From Paenibacillus aquistagni (lineage in GTDB: Bacteria; Bacillota; Bacilli; Paenibacillales; Paenibacillaceae), in contig NZ_FXAZ01000005.1 in NCBI RefSeq assembly GCF_900177815.1, positions 62,001 through 126,000 of the forward strand: a stretch of 64,000 nucleotides of DNA. Reading direction: 5' to 3'. This document shows, in pieces, positions 26,883 to 36,090 of this stretch. How positions within the stretch are numbered: position 1 is the first letter of the stretch; the number at the start of each line of letters is the position of its first letter. The notes beneath the pieces are model-generated. The model worked only from the letters and a program-made list of their open reading frames with translations, was not told the origin of the DNA and did no database searches. Position numbers and translations under genes: made by a program.

Positions 26883-27689
26883 CTATATAATGGACTTGCA
26901 GTACTTGACCAATGCAGCATGTACGCCATCATCATTGTTGGACAAGGTCACGTCATCAGCCGCTTCCTTGATATCTTCTGGAGAATTATCCATTGCTATA
27001 CCGATTCCAGCAAATTGAATCATCGTCAAATCATTATAATAGTTGCCGATTGCTAGAATGTTCTTTTGATCCACATTACGAATCTCAGAAAGCTTCTTCA
27101 GCGCATTTCCCTTAGTGGCTTCAGCATGCATGACATCAATAAAATAGTCGCCAGATCGGATGCACTGCAGCTTATGATCCCACTTCGCAAGCTCTTCTTC
27201 TATCTTGTCCATCCGTTCTTTCTCACCGCTTATGGTCATCTTTACGACCGGGCTCTCTAATTGATCCCATCCGGGAAAGCCCTTTGGCTCGATGCGAAAC
27301 TGTGCATATAAGCCCAGCATCTCAGGTGTTAAGGCTTCATAATGTGTCACAAACAAATCAAACGTTGTATTCAAATCAAAATGAAGGTCATGCTGCTCGC
27401 AAAACGCCAAATAAGGGCTAAGCTCTTCTTGAGTCATCTCAAAGGAATGAAGCACCTTGCGCCCTACCGACTGTACGGTTGCTGCACCGTTATGCGTGAT
27501 TACGATCCCATCCATCCCAAGCTCATCTAGATAAGGCAGTGTGCTGCTCGGGCTCCTTCCTGTGCATAGAACAATGTCAACACCATGTGCTGACAACTCT
27601 TGAATCGTGGCTCTATTCTTCGGCGACAAACGATGATCGTCATGAAGCAGCGTTCCATCCATATCCAATGCTACCATCTTTATATGCAA
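26883..27689 (-). CDS. Cof-type HAD-IIB phosphatase
   Basis: A 268-residue protein with the HAD core: DMDGTLL (motif I nucleophile), CTGRSP (motif II), a Lys in ATKGNAL (motif III) and AIGNYYNDLTM at motif IV, where the usual GDxxND is GNxxND. The long C2B cap (about 85-185) marks the Cof group, which hydrolyses sugar phosphates or flavin precursors. The start is TTG with GGAGGG 9 nt upstream. It is last in an operon behind two rRNA-modification genes. Confidence 0.88.
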   Translation of the reverse strand: MHIKMVALDMDGTLLHDDHRLSPKNRATIQELSAHGVDIVLCTGRSPSSTLPYLDELGMDGIVITHNGAATVQSVGRKVLHSFEMTQEELSPYLAFCEQHDLHFDLNTTFDLFVTHYEALTPEMLGLYAQFRIEPKGFPGWDQLESPVVKMTISGEKERMDKIEEELAKWDHKLQCIRSGDYFIDVMHAEATKGNALKKLSEIRNVDQKNILAIGNYYNDLTMIQFAGIGIAMDNSPEDIKEAADDVTLSNNDDGVHAALVKYCKSII

Positions 27690-27715
27690 GTTTTATTTCC
27701 CTCCATCATGTCTTT

Positions 27716-28465
27716 CTATTTCGATAAGGACGTATTCTTCAATGAATGAAGCTCCTCATCTGTAAGTTCTCTCCACTCACCGAGCGAGAGTGCTTCGTCA
27801 AGGACTAATGCTCCCATTGACAGACGCTTCAAGTAAGTCACCTTCTTGCCAACAGCCTCAAACATTCGCTTTACCTGATGGAACTTCCCTTCAGAGATCG
27901 TAAGTTCTATATGAGACATCGTTAGCGATGCTCCCTCCTCTACCGAGGTAATGATCAAATGTGCAGGCTTGGTCACATAGCCGTCATCTAAGGTGACCCC
28001 TGCCTCGAAGGCACGAATATCCGCATCGTCTACACGGCCTTGCACCTTAGCATAATAGGTCTTTGGGACATGCTTCTTTGGCGCCAGCAGCTCATGAGCC
28101 AGCTTGCCGTCGTTAGACAGCAGCAGCAAGCCCTCCGTATCTTTGTCGAGCCGCCCTACAGGAAACGGTTCAAAGGCCTGCAGTTCATCTGCCAGCAATT
28201 CCACAACCGTTGGGTCATGGCGATCCTCTGTCGCTGAGACGACCCCAGGCGGCTTGTTCAGCATAACATATATAAATTCGCGGTAACGGATTAATTCTCC
28301 ATCCAATCGAATCTCATCCTGCTCAGGATGAACTTGCTTGCCACTGTCCTTTATAACGGCTCCGTTCACTTGAATCAAGCCTGCCTTCGTCCATTTTTTG
28401 ATCTCCGACCTTGTGCCGCAGCCCATATGGCTGAGCAGCTTATCCACTCTCATCGTCTTTGCCAT
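27716..28465 (-). CDS. Pseudouridine synthase, RsuA/RluB family
   Basis: A 249-residue protein: N-terminal S4 RNA-binding domain (RVDKLLSHMGCGTRSEIKKW), then the synthase core with catalytic Asp in PVGRLDKDTEGLLLL and LSNDGKLAHELL. The length and the GKFHQVKRMF block fit the RsuA-type 16S rRNA enzyme. The ATG directly follows the TAA of the methyltransferase gene, so translation is probably coupled. Confidence 0.9.
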   Translation of the reverse strand: MAKTMRVDKLLSHMGCGTRSEIKKWTKAGLIQVNGAVIKDSGKQVHPEQDEIRLDGELIRYREFIYVMLNKPPGVVSATEDRHDPTVVELLADELQAFEPFPVGRLDKDTEGLLLLSNDGKLAHELLAPKKHVPKTYYAKVQGRVDDADIRAFEAGVTLDDGYVTKPAHLIITSVEEGASLTMSHIELTISEGKFHQVKRMFEAVGKKVTYLKRLSMGALVLDEALSLGEWRELTDEELHSLKNTSLSK

Positions 28466-30055
28466 TTAAGAATTCCACCTCCACGCCGCAGGATATTCAT
28501 TTTTGAGCATGCCATTCACGTATTTGCCAAAGCCCAAGGGCGCATCCATCAAGGTAATCAGCACATACCCTTTGGCTGCAGCACCCGAATGCAGAACAAG
28601 CTGCTCTTCGCCTATTGTTAGCGTATCGCCTCTCAAGTACGGGATCAGCGTGTCTGAATCCACTTGAAGAGGATACACACGCTTCATGTGGACAGCTTTG
28701 AGTCCAAGCGCCATCGCATGCGAAGGCTCGAAGCGTCCAGACTTGAACGTCCCGAGAAACCAGCCTGGCCGCACGACGCGAAGACCAGACAGCCGCTCAA
28801 TCGGCAGCGGACAGCTGTATCCATAGGTGTTCATCATCGCATTCATCGGAGCAGGCTGCTCACGCAAGTGCTCTTGGCAGAAGGCAGAATAAAGATCTTG
28901 CTCGGTAACGTCAGGCAAGCGAGGGCCTTTGTTCACAGGGCCTGAATGAGTGCGCATCGCCTTTTTATCCTCTTTATTGCCTTTACGAGCATGCTTCTTC
29001 GATTCCCGATGCTTGAGTGCTGAACCAGCATGGGATTGTTCTTTCGTACAAGGATGTCCCTGTAACGAGCAAGCTGCAGCACCTTGAAGCTCCTCGCGCT
29101 CCTCGCGTGCTCCAGCTCGCCCAAGAACAGCCACATAATGACCCTCGCCCTGCAGGCGATGCGGCCATAAGCGGATGGTATGTCGAGTCGCTTCAATCGC
29201 CTCGTTGTCAGCCTCCCAGCCATGCTCCTCCATGCAGGCTTGCGCCCACTCCGGTCTTCCGCTTGCAAAGCCATGCTTTAATTCAATCGGAATGACCTTA
29301 TAATCTGGATGCTTGGTTAGGAAACGTGCGATTGAAGCTTCATTCTCTTCTGGTGAAAACGTGCATGTAGAATATACAAGCCGTCCTCCAGGCGCAACAA
29401 GCTTGGCAGCTGAATCGAGAATATCCTGCTGCATCTGTGCATAAGTCGTAACCGGCTCCCGCTCCCAAGCTCGAACCATGTCTGGATCCTTGCGAAACAT
29501 GCCTTCGCCTGAGCATGGCGCGTCGACCAGCACCTTATCGAAAAAGGCGGGAAATGCATTTGCTATTCGTGCTGGCTCTTCATTCAACACGATCGACTGG
29601 GTGACGCCATACAGCTCCATGTTGCGCACAAGCGCCTTCGTACGGTCTGGATGGATATCATTTGTGACAAGTAAGCCCTGTCCTTCAAGACCTGCCCCAA
29701 TCTGCACGGATTTGCCTCCCGGAGCCGCACACAGATCCAGCACATAATCCCCTGGCTGAACATCAAGCAGCTCGACTGGCGACATCGCACTTGGCTCTTG
29801 AATGTAATACAAGCCGGCATAATAAAACGGGTGCTTGCCAGGTCTTGCCTCTGGCGGCGTGTAGAAGCCATCCTTGGTCCAAGGTATGGAAGCCGCAGGA
29901 TAAGGAAGATGAGCGATAACCTTATCCATTTCCGTCTTTATCGTGTTTATTCTAATTCCCGCACGCACAATCTCCTCATAACTCTTCATAAATGCTTCAA
30001 ATTCTTCGCCAAGCCGCTGTTTCATGGCGTTTACAAACGCTGTAGGAAGCCTCAT
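28466..30055 (-). CDS. rsmF: RsmF-like 16S rRNA m5C methyltransferase
   Basis: A 529-residue NOL1/NOP2/Sun enzyme. SAM-binding LCAAPGGKSVQIG, DAPCSGEGMFRK (PCxG) and YSTCTFSPEENE give the two catalytic cysteines. The C-terminal ~140 residues form the PUA-like RNA-binding part of RsmF/YebU enzymes. Between core and PUA part is a basic, low-complexity stretch (about 330-385). The nearest purine-rich site is about 15 nt before the ATG, so initiation may be weak. Confidence 0.9.
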   Translation of the reverse strand: MRLPTAFVNAMKQRLGEEFEAFMKSYEEIVRAGIRINTIKTEMDKVIAHLPYPAASIPWTKDGFYTPPEARPGKHPFYYAGLYYIQEPSAMSPVELLDVQPGDYVLDLCAAPGGKSVQIGAGLEGQGLLVTNDIHPDRTKALVRNMELYGVTQSIVLNEEPARIANAFPAFFDKVLVDAPCSGEGMFRKDPDMVRAWEREPVTTYAQMQQDILDSAAKLVAPGGRLVYSTCTFSPEENEASIARFLTKHPDYKVIPIELKHGFASGRPEWAQACMEEHGWEADNEAIEATRHTIRLWPHRLQGEGHYVAVLGRAGAREEREELQGAAACSLQGHPCTKEQSHAGSALKHRESKKHARKGNKEDKKAMRTHSGPVNKGPRLPDVTEQDLYSAFCQEHLREQPAPMNAMMNTYGYSCPLPIERLSGLRVVRPGWFLGTFKSGRFEPSHAMALGLKAVHMKRVYPLQVDSDTLIPYLRGDTLTIGEEQLVLHSGAAAKGYVLITLMDAPLGFGKYVNGMLKNEYPAAWRWNS

Positions 30056-30269
30056 ATATCGATATATTCATCCTTTCAAGCCTTACGTGTCATTACTATG
30101 TACAGCATATCATTTTGAAACTTATTTTGAAATATTGACGTAATCTTTCAAACGCTTACGTCCAATCAACATTACAATATTGTCACGTTGCATCTTTTCG
30201 CTTGTTCACAATCGAGAACAGCATGTACAATCGTTCTTAGGCTTAAATGGGAAAGGAGACAAAAGTCCT

Positions 30270-30971
30270 ATGCTTAAAATAGATCAACTGTCGCACTCCT
30301 TCCGGAATGGTCTTGAATGGACCGAGGTCCTTCATCAAATCAGCTTTGAAGTTCATAAAGGAGACATGGTTGCGCTTCTTGGAAGCTCCGGCTCCGGGAA
30401 ATCCACTCTGTTGAACTTGATGGCAGGCTTAATGAAGCCGACGGAGGGCAGCATTTACATAGCCGGTCAGGATATCGTGACGATGAACGAGAATCAGCTG
30501 GCCGAATTCAGAAGATCACATATCGGCTTTATCTTTCAAGCCTACGAGTTGATCCCGAATTTAACCGTTAGAGAGAATATTGAGCTTCCACTCGTCTTCC
30601 AAGGCCTATCGCCAAGGAAGCGCAAGGAAAAAGCAATGGTGCTGCTTGAGCAGGTCGGTCTTCCCGACAAGTCGGAGATGTTTACCTCTCAGTTGTCCGG
30701 CGGACAGCAGCAGCGCGTAAGTATTGCTCGTTCGCTCATCACTGAGCCGTCGGTCATTTTTGCGGACGAGCCTACAGGGAACCTGGATACCAAAACCGAA
30801 GAAGAGATCATCGCGATCTTAAAAGAACTTAATAAGAGCATGCAGACCACCTTCATTATCGTCACGCACGAACGCGAGGTTGCCGAACATACAAGACGTG
30901 TCCTCACCCTGCGCGATGGTCATCTTGAAGAGGAACCTGTGCGCACGCCTGTGCTTGGAGGAACAACATGA
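30270..30971 (+). CDS. ABC transporter ATPase, MacB/YknY type
   Basis: About 233 residues. Walker A GSSGSGKST, Q-loop FIFQAYELIPNLT, signature LSGGQQQRVSIAR, Walker B VIFADEPTGNLD and switch His in VTHE all fit the MacB/LolD/YknY class. ATG at 30270 with AAAGGAG upstream is preferred to the longer frame from 30180. It overlaps the permease gene by 4 nt. With the next two genes it forms a tripartite mechanotransmission-type system. Confidence 0.92.
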   Translation: MLKIDQLSHSFRNGLEWTEVLHQISFEVHKGDMVALLGSSGSGKSTLLNLMAGLMKPTEGSIYIAGQDIVTMNENQLAEFRRSHIGFIFQAYELIPNLTVRENIELPLVFQGLSPRKRKEKAMVLLEQVGLPDKSEMFTSQLSGGQQQRVSIARSLITEPSVIFADEPTGNLDTKTEEEIIAILKELNKSMQTTFIIVTHEREVAEHTRRVLTLRDGHLEEEPVRTPVLGGTT

Positions 30972-32335
30972 GAATTCGAGATTATATGTCCTTAGCGTTT
31001 GATCAGCTGCGAAGACGCAAAGTTGTGACGGCACTGTGCGCGGCAGGGATCTCCATCGGCTGTGCCGCCATCATCGTAGCTATGAGCTTGGGAGATTCCG
31101 CACAGTCCTATGCGGAGAAGGAGATGAACTCCTTCCTGCGCATTGATGAGATTACAGTAACGCCCTTTTCTGCTGGCGGCAATCGCAGCGGCGAGTCCAA
31201 TCCGAACAGCGAAGAAGCGATACGCGGACAGCTTACCGATCAGAAGCTGGAGGTCATTCGCAAGCTTCCTCATGTGAAGAGTGCGCTGCCCATGCAGTCG
31301 TTATCCTATATGCCTATGTTTATGTCAGATGATCGCAACAACCATGTTGAAGTCATTGCGACTGACCTGAATGAGCTGATGTCTATGGGGAATACGTTCA
31401 GGCAAGGCTCCCCCTCAGATATCCCGGATACAATCGTGCTCAATCATGGAGCCACCTTCGGCTTAATTGATCAACAGGCTTTGAATGATCTATATACGAA
31501 GCTTGAGCGAGATCCTTTCAACGAGGAGCTTAACAAGCAGATTAATCAGATTCAAAAGCTGCCCGCTTCCTTGTATCAGAAGCAGGTTCGCTTTAAATAT
31601 CAGGGCATGGAGCCGAATAAGGAACTTTCAAGCTCCTATATGAGAGTCACAGGAATACTGGCCAAGCCCGCTAATTCAACGGACAGCATGGCCGTTTATG
31701 ACAAGAAAGCCTATGTCTCTTTTGAGACCGCTGAGCTGCTTATGGATCAGCTGAAGCTTAGCGAAACGAGCGGGGTTGCTCCCTTGAAGAAAGGCCAATA
31801 CAATGCTGTCGTGGTTAAGGTCGACCAGCAAGACCACGTAGCTAAGGTGGAAGAGCAGATCAAGAAGCTCGTGCTGAACACACAGACCAATCTCAATCAG
31901 AAAGATCGACTCACGGAGCAGTTTGCCATCATCCGTACGATCGCGCTTGGAGCTGGATTGTTCGTACTGCTTATTGCCTCCATCTCCATCGTCGTAGCAA
32001 TGACCATGTCCACCTACCAGCGCAGAAGGCAAATCGGCATTATGAAGGTGCTTGGTGCGAATCTTGGCCAGATCCGCAACATGTTTATTATCGAGGCCGC
32101 CTTGCTTGGATTTATCGGGGGATTGATCGGGGTGCTGATGTCTTATTGGATCGTATGGGGCATTAATGGCGCAGTCATAACAGCAACGTCAAGCCAGGAA
32201 ACCATTATTTTCATTCCGTTCTACATTATCCCGCTCGGCATTTTCTTTGCGATCTTGACTGGAGTGCTGTCTGGCATCTATCCAGCGTTGTCGGCTTCGA
32301 AGACAGACGCGCTGACGGCGATAAAACGAGATTAG
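30968..32335 (+). CDS. MacB/YknZ-like ABC permease (FtsX fold)
   Basis: A 455-residue protein. Membrane helix 1 (about 20-40) is followed by a ~270-residue extracytoplasmic MacB-type domain and three C-terminal helices (about 315-450), with the FtsX signature QRRRQIGIMKVLGA. ATGA overlap with the ATPase gene. These permeases drive export or extraction of peptides, antibiotics or lipoproteins from the outer leaflet; in Bacillus YknXYZ gives protection against the SdpC toxin. Confidence 0.9.
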   Translation: MRIRDYMSLAFDQLRRRKVVTALCAAGISIGCAAIIVAMSLGDSAQSYAEKEMNSFLRIDEITVTPFSAGGNRSGESNPNSEEAIRGQLTDQKLEVIRKLPHVKSALPMQSLSYMPMFMSDDRNNHVEVIATDLNELMSMGNTFRQGSPSDIPDTIVLNHGATFGLIDQQALNDLYTKLERDPFNEELNKQINQIQKLPASLYQKQVRFKYQGMEPNKELSSSYMRVTGILAKPANSTDSMAVYDKKAYVSFETAELLMDQLKLSETSGVAPLKKGQYNAVVVKVDQQDHVAKVEEQIKKLVLNTQTNLNQKDRLTEQFAIIRTIALGAGLFVLLIASISIVVAMTMSTYQRRRQIGIMKVLGANLGQIRNMFIIEAALLGFIGGLIGVLMSYWIVWGINGAVITATSSQETIIFIPFYIIPLGIFFAILTGVLSGIYPALSASKTDALTAIKRD

Positions 32336-32379
32336 CTGAAATAAGGTTATTGGTACAACAAAGGGAGGACTAACCTTTT

Positions 32380-33462
32380 ATGAAGAAAAAAATAAAATGG
32401 CTGATTGTGATTATCATCGTGTTAGGTATCAGCTACGGACTCTATCAATTCAGCAAGCCGAATACACCCGCTATGAACAACAATGACCTGGATTCCATGA
32501 TCACCTTTGACATCTCGAAGGAAACTCTAATCCATAATATCGAGGTAAAAGGCAAATCCACCTATGAAAAGGAAACGATCGTATACGCCCCTTTCACTGG
32601 CAAGGTAGAGAAGTGGACCATGAAGGACGGCCAGCAGGTCAGCAAGGGCGATGTGCTCTTCCAATTAAGCACGAAAGAACTAAAGCAAGACATCGCTCAA
32701 ACGGAGGCGAATCTGAAGAAGCAGGATCTTGAGAAGCAATTGGCAGAATTCCAGCAGCAAGCAGCTGGAGCAAATGCTGCGATGGAGATGACAGAAGAAG
32801 AAGCCAAGCGTCAATTCATTGAACGCGAGAGCGCTAAGCTGCAGCGTGAATTAAGTCAGGTCACAACCGATATTCAAGTCGAAGATGTGAAGGAAAAAAG
32901 AAATAAAATGAACCAAGCCCAGTACAAGGCGGCGACATCCGGCATTTTCTTGTATGATGATGCCTCCAAGCTGCCGCAGCTTGTCCAAGAAAATGAACGA
33001 ATCGGCAAGATTGTCGATATGAGCAAGCTCCAGCTTGTCACCTTCGTAGGCGAACAGGATGTCTTCAATATTAAAGAAGGAATGCCTGTTCAAGTGACTA
33101 TTAATGCGTTGAAGGATATTACGCTATATGGTGACGTGCTGAAAGTATCTAAATTTGCAAAAAGCGGAACGGAAAGCAACAGCAGTCAGCCTGCTCAATT
33201 CGAAGTCATCATTAGTCTTGAAAAGAGCGAGCATCTTATTGCAGGCTTAAGCCTGACCGGTCAGATCGAGACGGAACGCAAGGAAGGCGTGATCGTCGTC
33301 CCAACGGTTGCCGTGATGAAAGATGAGGCAGGCTCGTACGTCATGCTTCGTCAATCCGATGGACAAGTCATCCGCAGAGATATCCAAACAGGCATGGAAA
33401 CGCCTGAGAAGATCGAAGTTAAGGAAGGACTTCAAATGGGTGATGTCGTAGTCCTGCAATAG
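32380..33462 (+). CDS. HlyD/MacA-like adaptor protein (YknX type)
   Basis: A 360-residue protein with one N-terminal membrane anchor (about 5-23), a biotinyl-lipoyl-like half (YAPFTGKVEKW...DGQQVSKGDVLFQL), a short coiled coil (about 105-180), and beta-barrel and membrane-proximal domains. It completes the ATPase-permease-adaptor set. The gene order (Y-Z-X) differs from Bacillus yknWXYZ, and no yknW-like gene is seen. Confidence 0.87.
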   Translation: MKKKIKWLIVIIIVLGISYGLYQFSKPNTPAMNNNDLDSMITFDISKETLIHNIEVKGKSTYEKETIVYAPFTGKVEKWTMKDGQQVSKGDVLFQLSTKELKQDIAQTEANLKKQDLEKQLAEFQQQAAGANAAMEMTEEEAKRQFIERESAKLQRELSQVTTDIQVEDVKEKRNKMNQAQYKAATSGIFLYDDASKLPQLVQENERIGKIVDMSKLQLVTFVGEQDVFNIKEGMPVQVTINALKDITLYGDVLKVSKFAKSGTESNSSQPAQFEVIISLEKSEHLIAGLSLTGQIETERKEGVIVVPTVAVMKDEAGSYVMLRQSDGQVIRRDIQTGMETPEKIEVKEGLQMGDVVVLQ

Positions 33463-33606
33463 CCGCCTAATGCTGATGAACTGCATCTCTATCGATGACA
33501 GCTGGCATGAATGCACGATATAACACAATCCTCATTCTTGATACTTATCTTTTCATCCTAAGTGCTCATTCTAAAATTGCTGATTGAACCACCAGCTTGC
33601 TCAAAA

Positions 33607-33642
33607 AAAGGCTCGCATCCCATTAGGATGACGAGCCTTTAA
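33607..33642 (-). terminator. Terminator of relQ, possibly bidirectional
   Basis: AAAGGCTCG / CGAGCCTTT with an inner CATCC / GGATG stem (33607-33640). The minus strand continues with a run of seven T, and the plus side also has some T. Confidence 0.87.
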
Positions 33643-33658
33643 CTTATTCTGATTCCGG

Positions 33659-34468
33659 CTAATCCTTCACACTGTTGCTGCGCTTTGCATCGCTTATCGC
33701 TTGAATCAACTCTTCTTCAAGCTGCCTTAAGCCTGCAAGATCCTCATGTTCCCAAATCTCATTGAAGCGACTTTGATATTGAAGCGCCTCATGGATCTGA
33801 TGGTAGAAGTACAGTTCCTGAATGAAGGTCAAGCAATTCTGCACAATTCTCGACTTATCTTCGAAGCTGCGCTGAGCATCAAGAATCTCATGACGAATGC
33901 TTGTCATTTCGTTATCAAGAATAAAGGCCGCTTCAGCTGCCTTTTTAAGACGTTCTTTCACGTCCTCAGGAAGTCGGTCCCGAAATTTATAGTTCAGCGA
34001 ATGCTCAATCGTAGCCCAGAAGTTCATTGCCAGAGTACGGATTTGAATCTCAGCCAGCACGAGCTTCTGCCCAAGGGCTGTCTGTACAGGGTATTCCACA
34101 ATCATATGGAAGCTGCGATAGCCGCTGTCCTTGAAATTCGTAATATAATCTTTCTCATAGAGCACACTCATATCCTTACGGTTACGAATCAATTGCGCAA
34201 CATAACGAATGTCCTCTACAAACTGGCACATGATCCGAATCCCGGCAATGTCTTCTATGCCCTGCTCAATATCTTCCATCGGGATATGAAGCCGTCTCGA
34301 CTTCTCCAGGATACTCGATATTTTCTTTACCCGTCCCGTTACGAATTCAATCGGTGAATATTCTTCACGCTTCTTAAGCTCGTTTCGCATGGTCTTGAAT
34401 TTGACCTTCAGCTCTTCGACGGCTTGTTCATAAGGTAATAAAAACTTTCCCCAGTCTCTTCCGTCCAT
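33659..34468 (-). CDS. relQ: Small alarmone synthetase RelQ (SAS1)
   Basis: A 269-residue (p)ppGpp synthetase without a hydrolase domain. It matches Bacillus YjbM/RelQ closely: IEFVTGRVKKISSILEKSRR, EDIAGIRIMCQFVEDI, DYITNFKDSGYRSFHMIV and EIQIRTLAMNFWATIEHSLN. It transfers pyrophosphate from ATP to GDP/GTP. The usual length is near 210 residues; here ~60 extra helical residues follow the core. AGGAGG precedes the ATG. It is 57 bp behind pyrD on the same strand. Confidence 0.93.
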   Translation of the reverse strand: MDGRDWGKFLLPYEQAVEELKVKFKTMRNELKKREEYSPIEFVTGRVKKISSILEKSRRLHIPMEDIEQGIEDIAGIRIMCQFVEDIRYVAQLIRNRKDMSVLYEKDYITNFKDSGYRSFHMIVEYPVQTALGQKLVLAEIQIRTLAMNFWATIEHSLNYKFRDRLPEDVKERLKKAAEAAFILDNEMTSIRHEILDAQRSFEDKSRIVQNCLTFIQELYFYHQIHEALQYQSRFNEIWEHEDLAGLRQLEEELIQAISDAKRSNSVKD

Positions 34469-34525
34469 CTCTACGCCTCCTGTCCTTACAACCGTTCATG
34501 CTTGCTAAGGCGACAGGCCAATTCA

Positions 34526-35620
34526 TCAGCGATGATCTCGACCGATCGCCTCTGAGATATGCTTGTAGCCATCACGCTGAAGCAGTTCTTTTAGTCCTTT
34601 TGCTAACTCGCGGTTCACATCTGGGCCGCGGTAGATAAAGGAGGTATATATTTCTACCAGGCTTGCACCTGCACAAATCTGGGCATAAGCATCCTCTGCT
34701 GTGAACACGCCGCCCGATCCGATAATCGGAATCTTCCCTTCCGTCAGCTGATACACTTGGCGGATGACATCTGCTGACCGTTTAGTCAGAGGTCTTCCGC
34801 TTAAGCCCCCAGTTTCTGAACGGTTTGCGTGCGTTGTTCCCATGCGGGATAAAGTTGTATTCGTCGCAATGATTCCCGACACGCCGCTGTCAACGATCGT
34901 CTCTGTCATGTGCGCCAGTTCCTCTTCCGTGACATCCGGTGCAATCTTGACCAATACAGCCTTATTCTTACCAGCAGATTCATTTTGCTTTTTCATTTCC
35001 AGCACAATTTGCCCCAGCAGCTGGCGAAGCTCCTCGCCGTGCTGAAGATTGCGGAGATTAGGCGTATTCGGGGAGCTGATGTTGACTACGAATAGGTCTG
35101 CTTCCGAATACAGCTTGCGAATGCATGTAAGATAATCCTCGTGCGCTTGATCGTTCGGGGTAACTTTATTTTTACCGATGTTCACCCATACCGGCACCGT
35201 GTGCTGCTTCAATGCTGTCAATCGATTCAGCATGGCATCCGCGCCTTCATTATTGAAGCCCATTCGATTAATAAGCGCTTCGTCAGGAGGCAGTCGGAAC
35301 ATTCTTGGCTTGTCGTTGCCAGGCTGCCCCACAGGCGTTACGGTTCCCACCTCAAGAAAGCCAAAGCCTACAGCTGACATCCCTCTAACCGCTTCTGCAT
35401 TCTTATCAAGTCCTGCTGCTAGACCAATTGGACTATGAAAGTGAAGACCAAATACATCGGATGCAAGCATCGGGTCTTCCTTGACACCATACAGCCCTTT
35501 TATTATCGCCAGCGCTCCTGGAATTTTCCCAGCCGCAGACATGCCTCCCATTACAGTATGATGCGCACGTTCAGGGTCCATACGGAAAAATATAGGTTTC
35601 AGAAAATTACGGTATAACAA
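34526..35620 (-). CDS. pyrD: Dihydroorotate dehydrogenase, class 2 (quinone)
   Basis: A 364-residue enzyme of pyrimidine synthesis, oxidising dihydroorotate to orotate with quinone as acceptor. The N-terminal helical tunnel (FFRMDPERAHH), SPIGLAAGLDKNAE, NRMGFNNEG, VNISSPNTPNLR (with the class 2 catalytic Ser) and GSGGVFTAEDA are all present. Bacillus instead uses a class 1B enzyme with PyrK inside its pyr operon; this one is outside any pyr operon. It is followed by relQ. Confidence 0.95.
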   Translation of the reverse strand: MLYRNFLKPIFFRMDPERAHHTVMGGMSAAGKIPGALAIIKGLYGVKEDPMLASDVFGLHFHSPIGLAAGLDKNAEAVRGMSAVGFGFLEVGTVTPVGQPGNDKPRMFRLPPDEALINRMGFNNEGADAMLNRLTALKQHTVPVWVNIGKNKVTPNDQAHEDYLTCIRKLYSEADLFVVNISSPNTPNLRNLQHGEELRQLLGQIVLEMKKQNESAGKNKAVLVKIAPDVTEEELAHMTETIVDSGVSGIIATNTTLSRMGTTHANRSETGGLSGRPLTKRSADVIRQVYQLTEGKIPIIGSGGVFTAEDAYAQICAGASLVEIYTSFIYRGPDVNRELAKGLKELLQRDGYKHISEAIGRDHR

Positions 35621-35879
35621 AAGATGTCACTCCGTTCGTCAGTTATCATGTAATTAATTCTAACATAAAATCATATTAAATGGTTAGCTTGATTCCACTT
35701 CTTGCCGAATCCACAACACACCTATGCATCAGTTTAATCGTTTGATGAATAAAAGAAAAGTACTCCCGAAATGAAATCTATAGCCCAAAAAAGAGAAACC
35801 GTTTACAATAGTAGTATACGATTTTTGTATTCATTCTAGATCATTCTCATGACAAGTGATGCAAAGAAAGGTGATGAAC

Positions 35880-36017
35880 ATGTCTGTCAAACGAGTCAAG
35901 CCAACCATGTCTCACAAGCAGCAAGAAGAAGTCAATCGCAGCGCACTGAAATGGGTGGTGGGCTCCTTAGGCTTCATCGTCTTGGTCCTAATCGTTCTCA
36001 TGGTACTGTATTTATAA
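35880..36017 (+). CDS. Small single-pass membrane protein, unknown
   Basis: 45 residues: a basic, polar N-terminus (MSVKRVKPTMSHKQQEEV) and one membrane helix ending at the C-terminus (SLGFIVLVLIVLMVLYL). AAAGG lies about 9 nt upstream of ATG 35880; an ATG at 35874 is too close to it. No family recognised. It sits alone between the divergent pyrD-relQ pair and the convergent transpeptidase gene. Confidence 0.6.
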   Translation: MSVKRVKPTMSHKQQEEVNRSALKWVVGSLGFIVLVLIVLMVLYL

Positions 36018-36029
36018 TGTTCTGAGCAA

Positions 36030-36078
36030 AAAAATAGATCCGCAGACTGCAAGCTAGCGCCAAGCAGTCTGCGGATCA
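36030..36078 (-). terminator. Terminator of the L,D-transpeptidase operon
   Basis: A 14-bp perfect stem GATCCGCAGACTGC / GCAGTCTGCGGATC (36037-36050 with 36064-36077). The minus strand continues with TATTTTTTT. Confidence 0.9.
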
Positions 36079-36090
36079 AGAGTTCAATCC

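Noticed and set aside
33746-34357. 203-codon plus-strand reading frame
   Set aside because: Antisense to the relQ synthetase core; no ribosome binding site.
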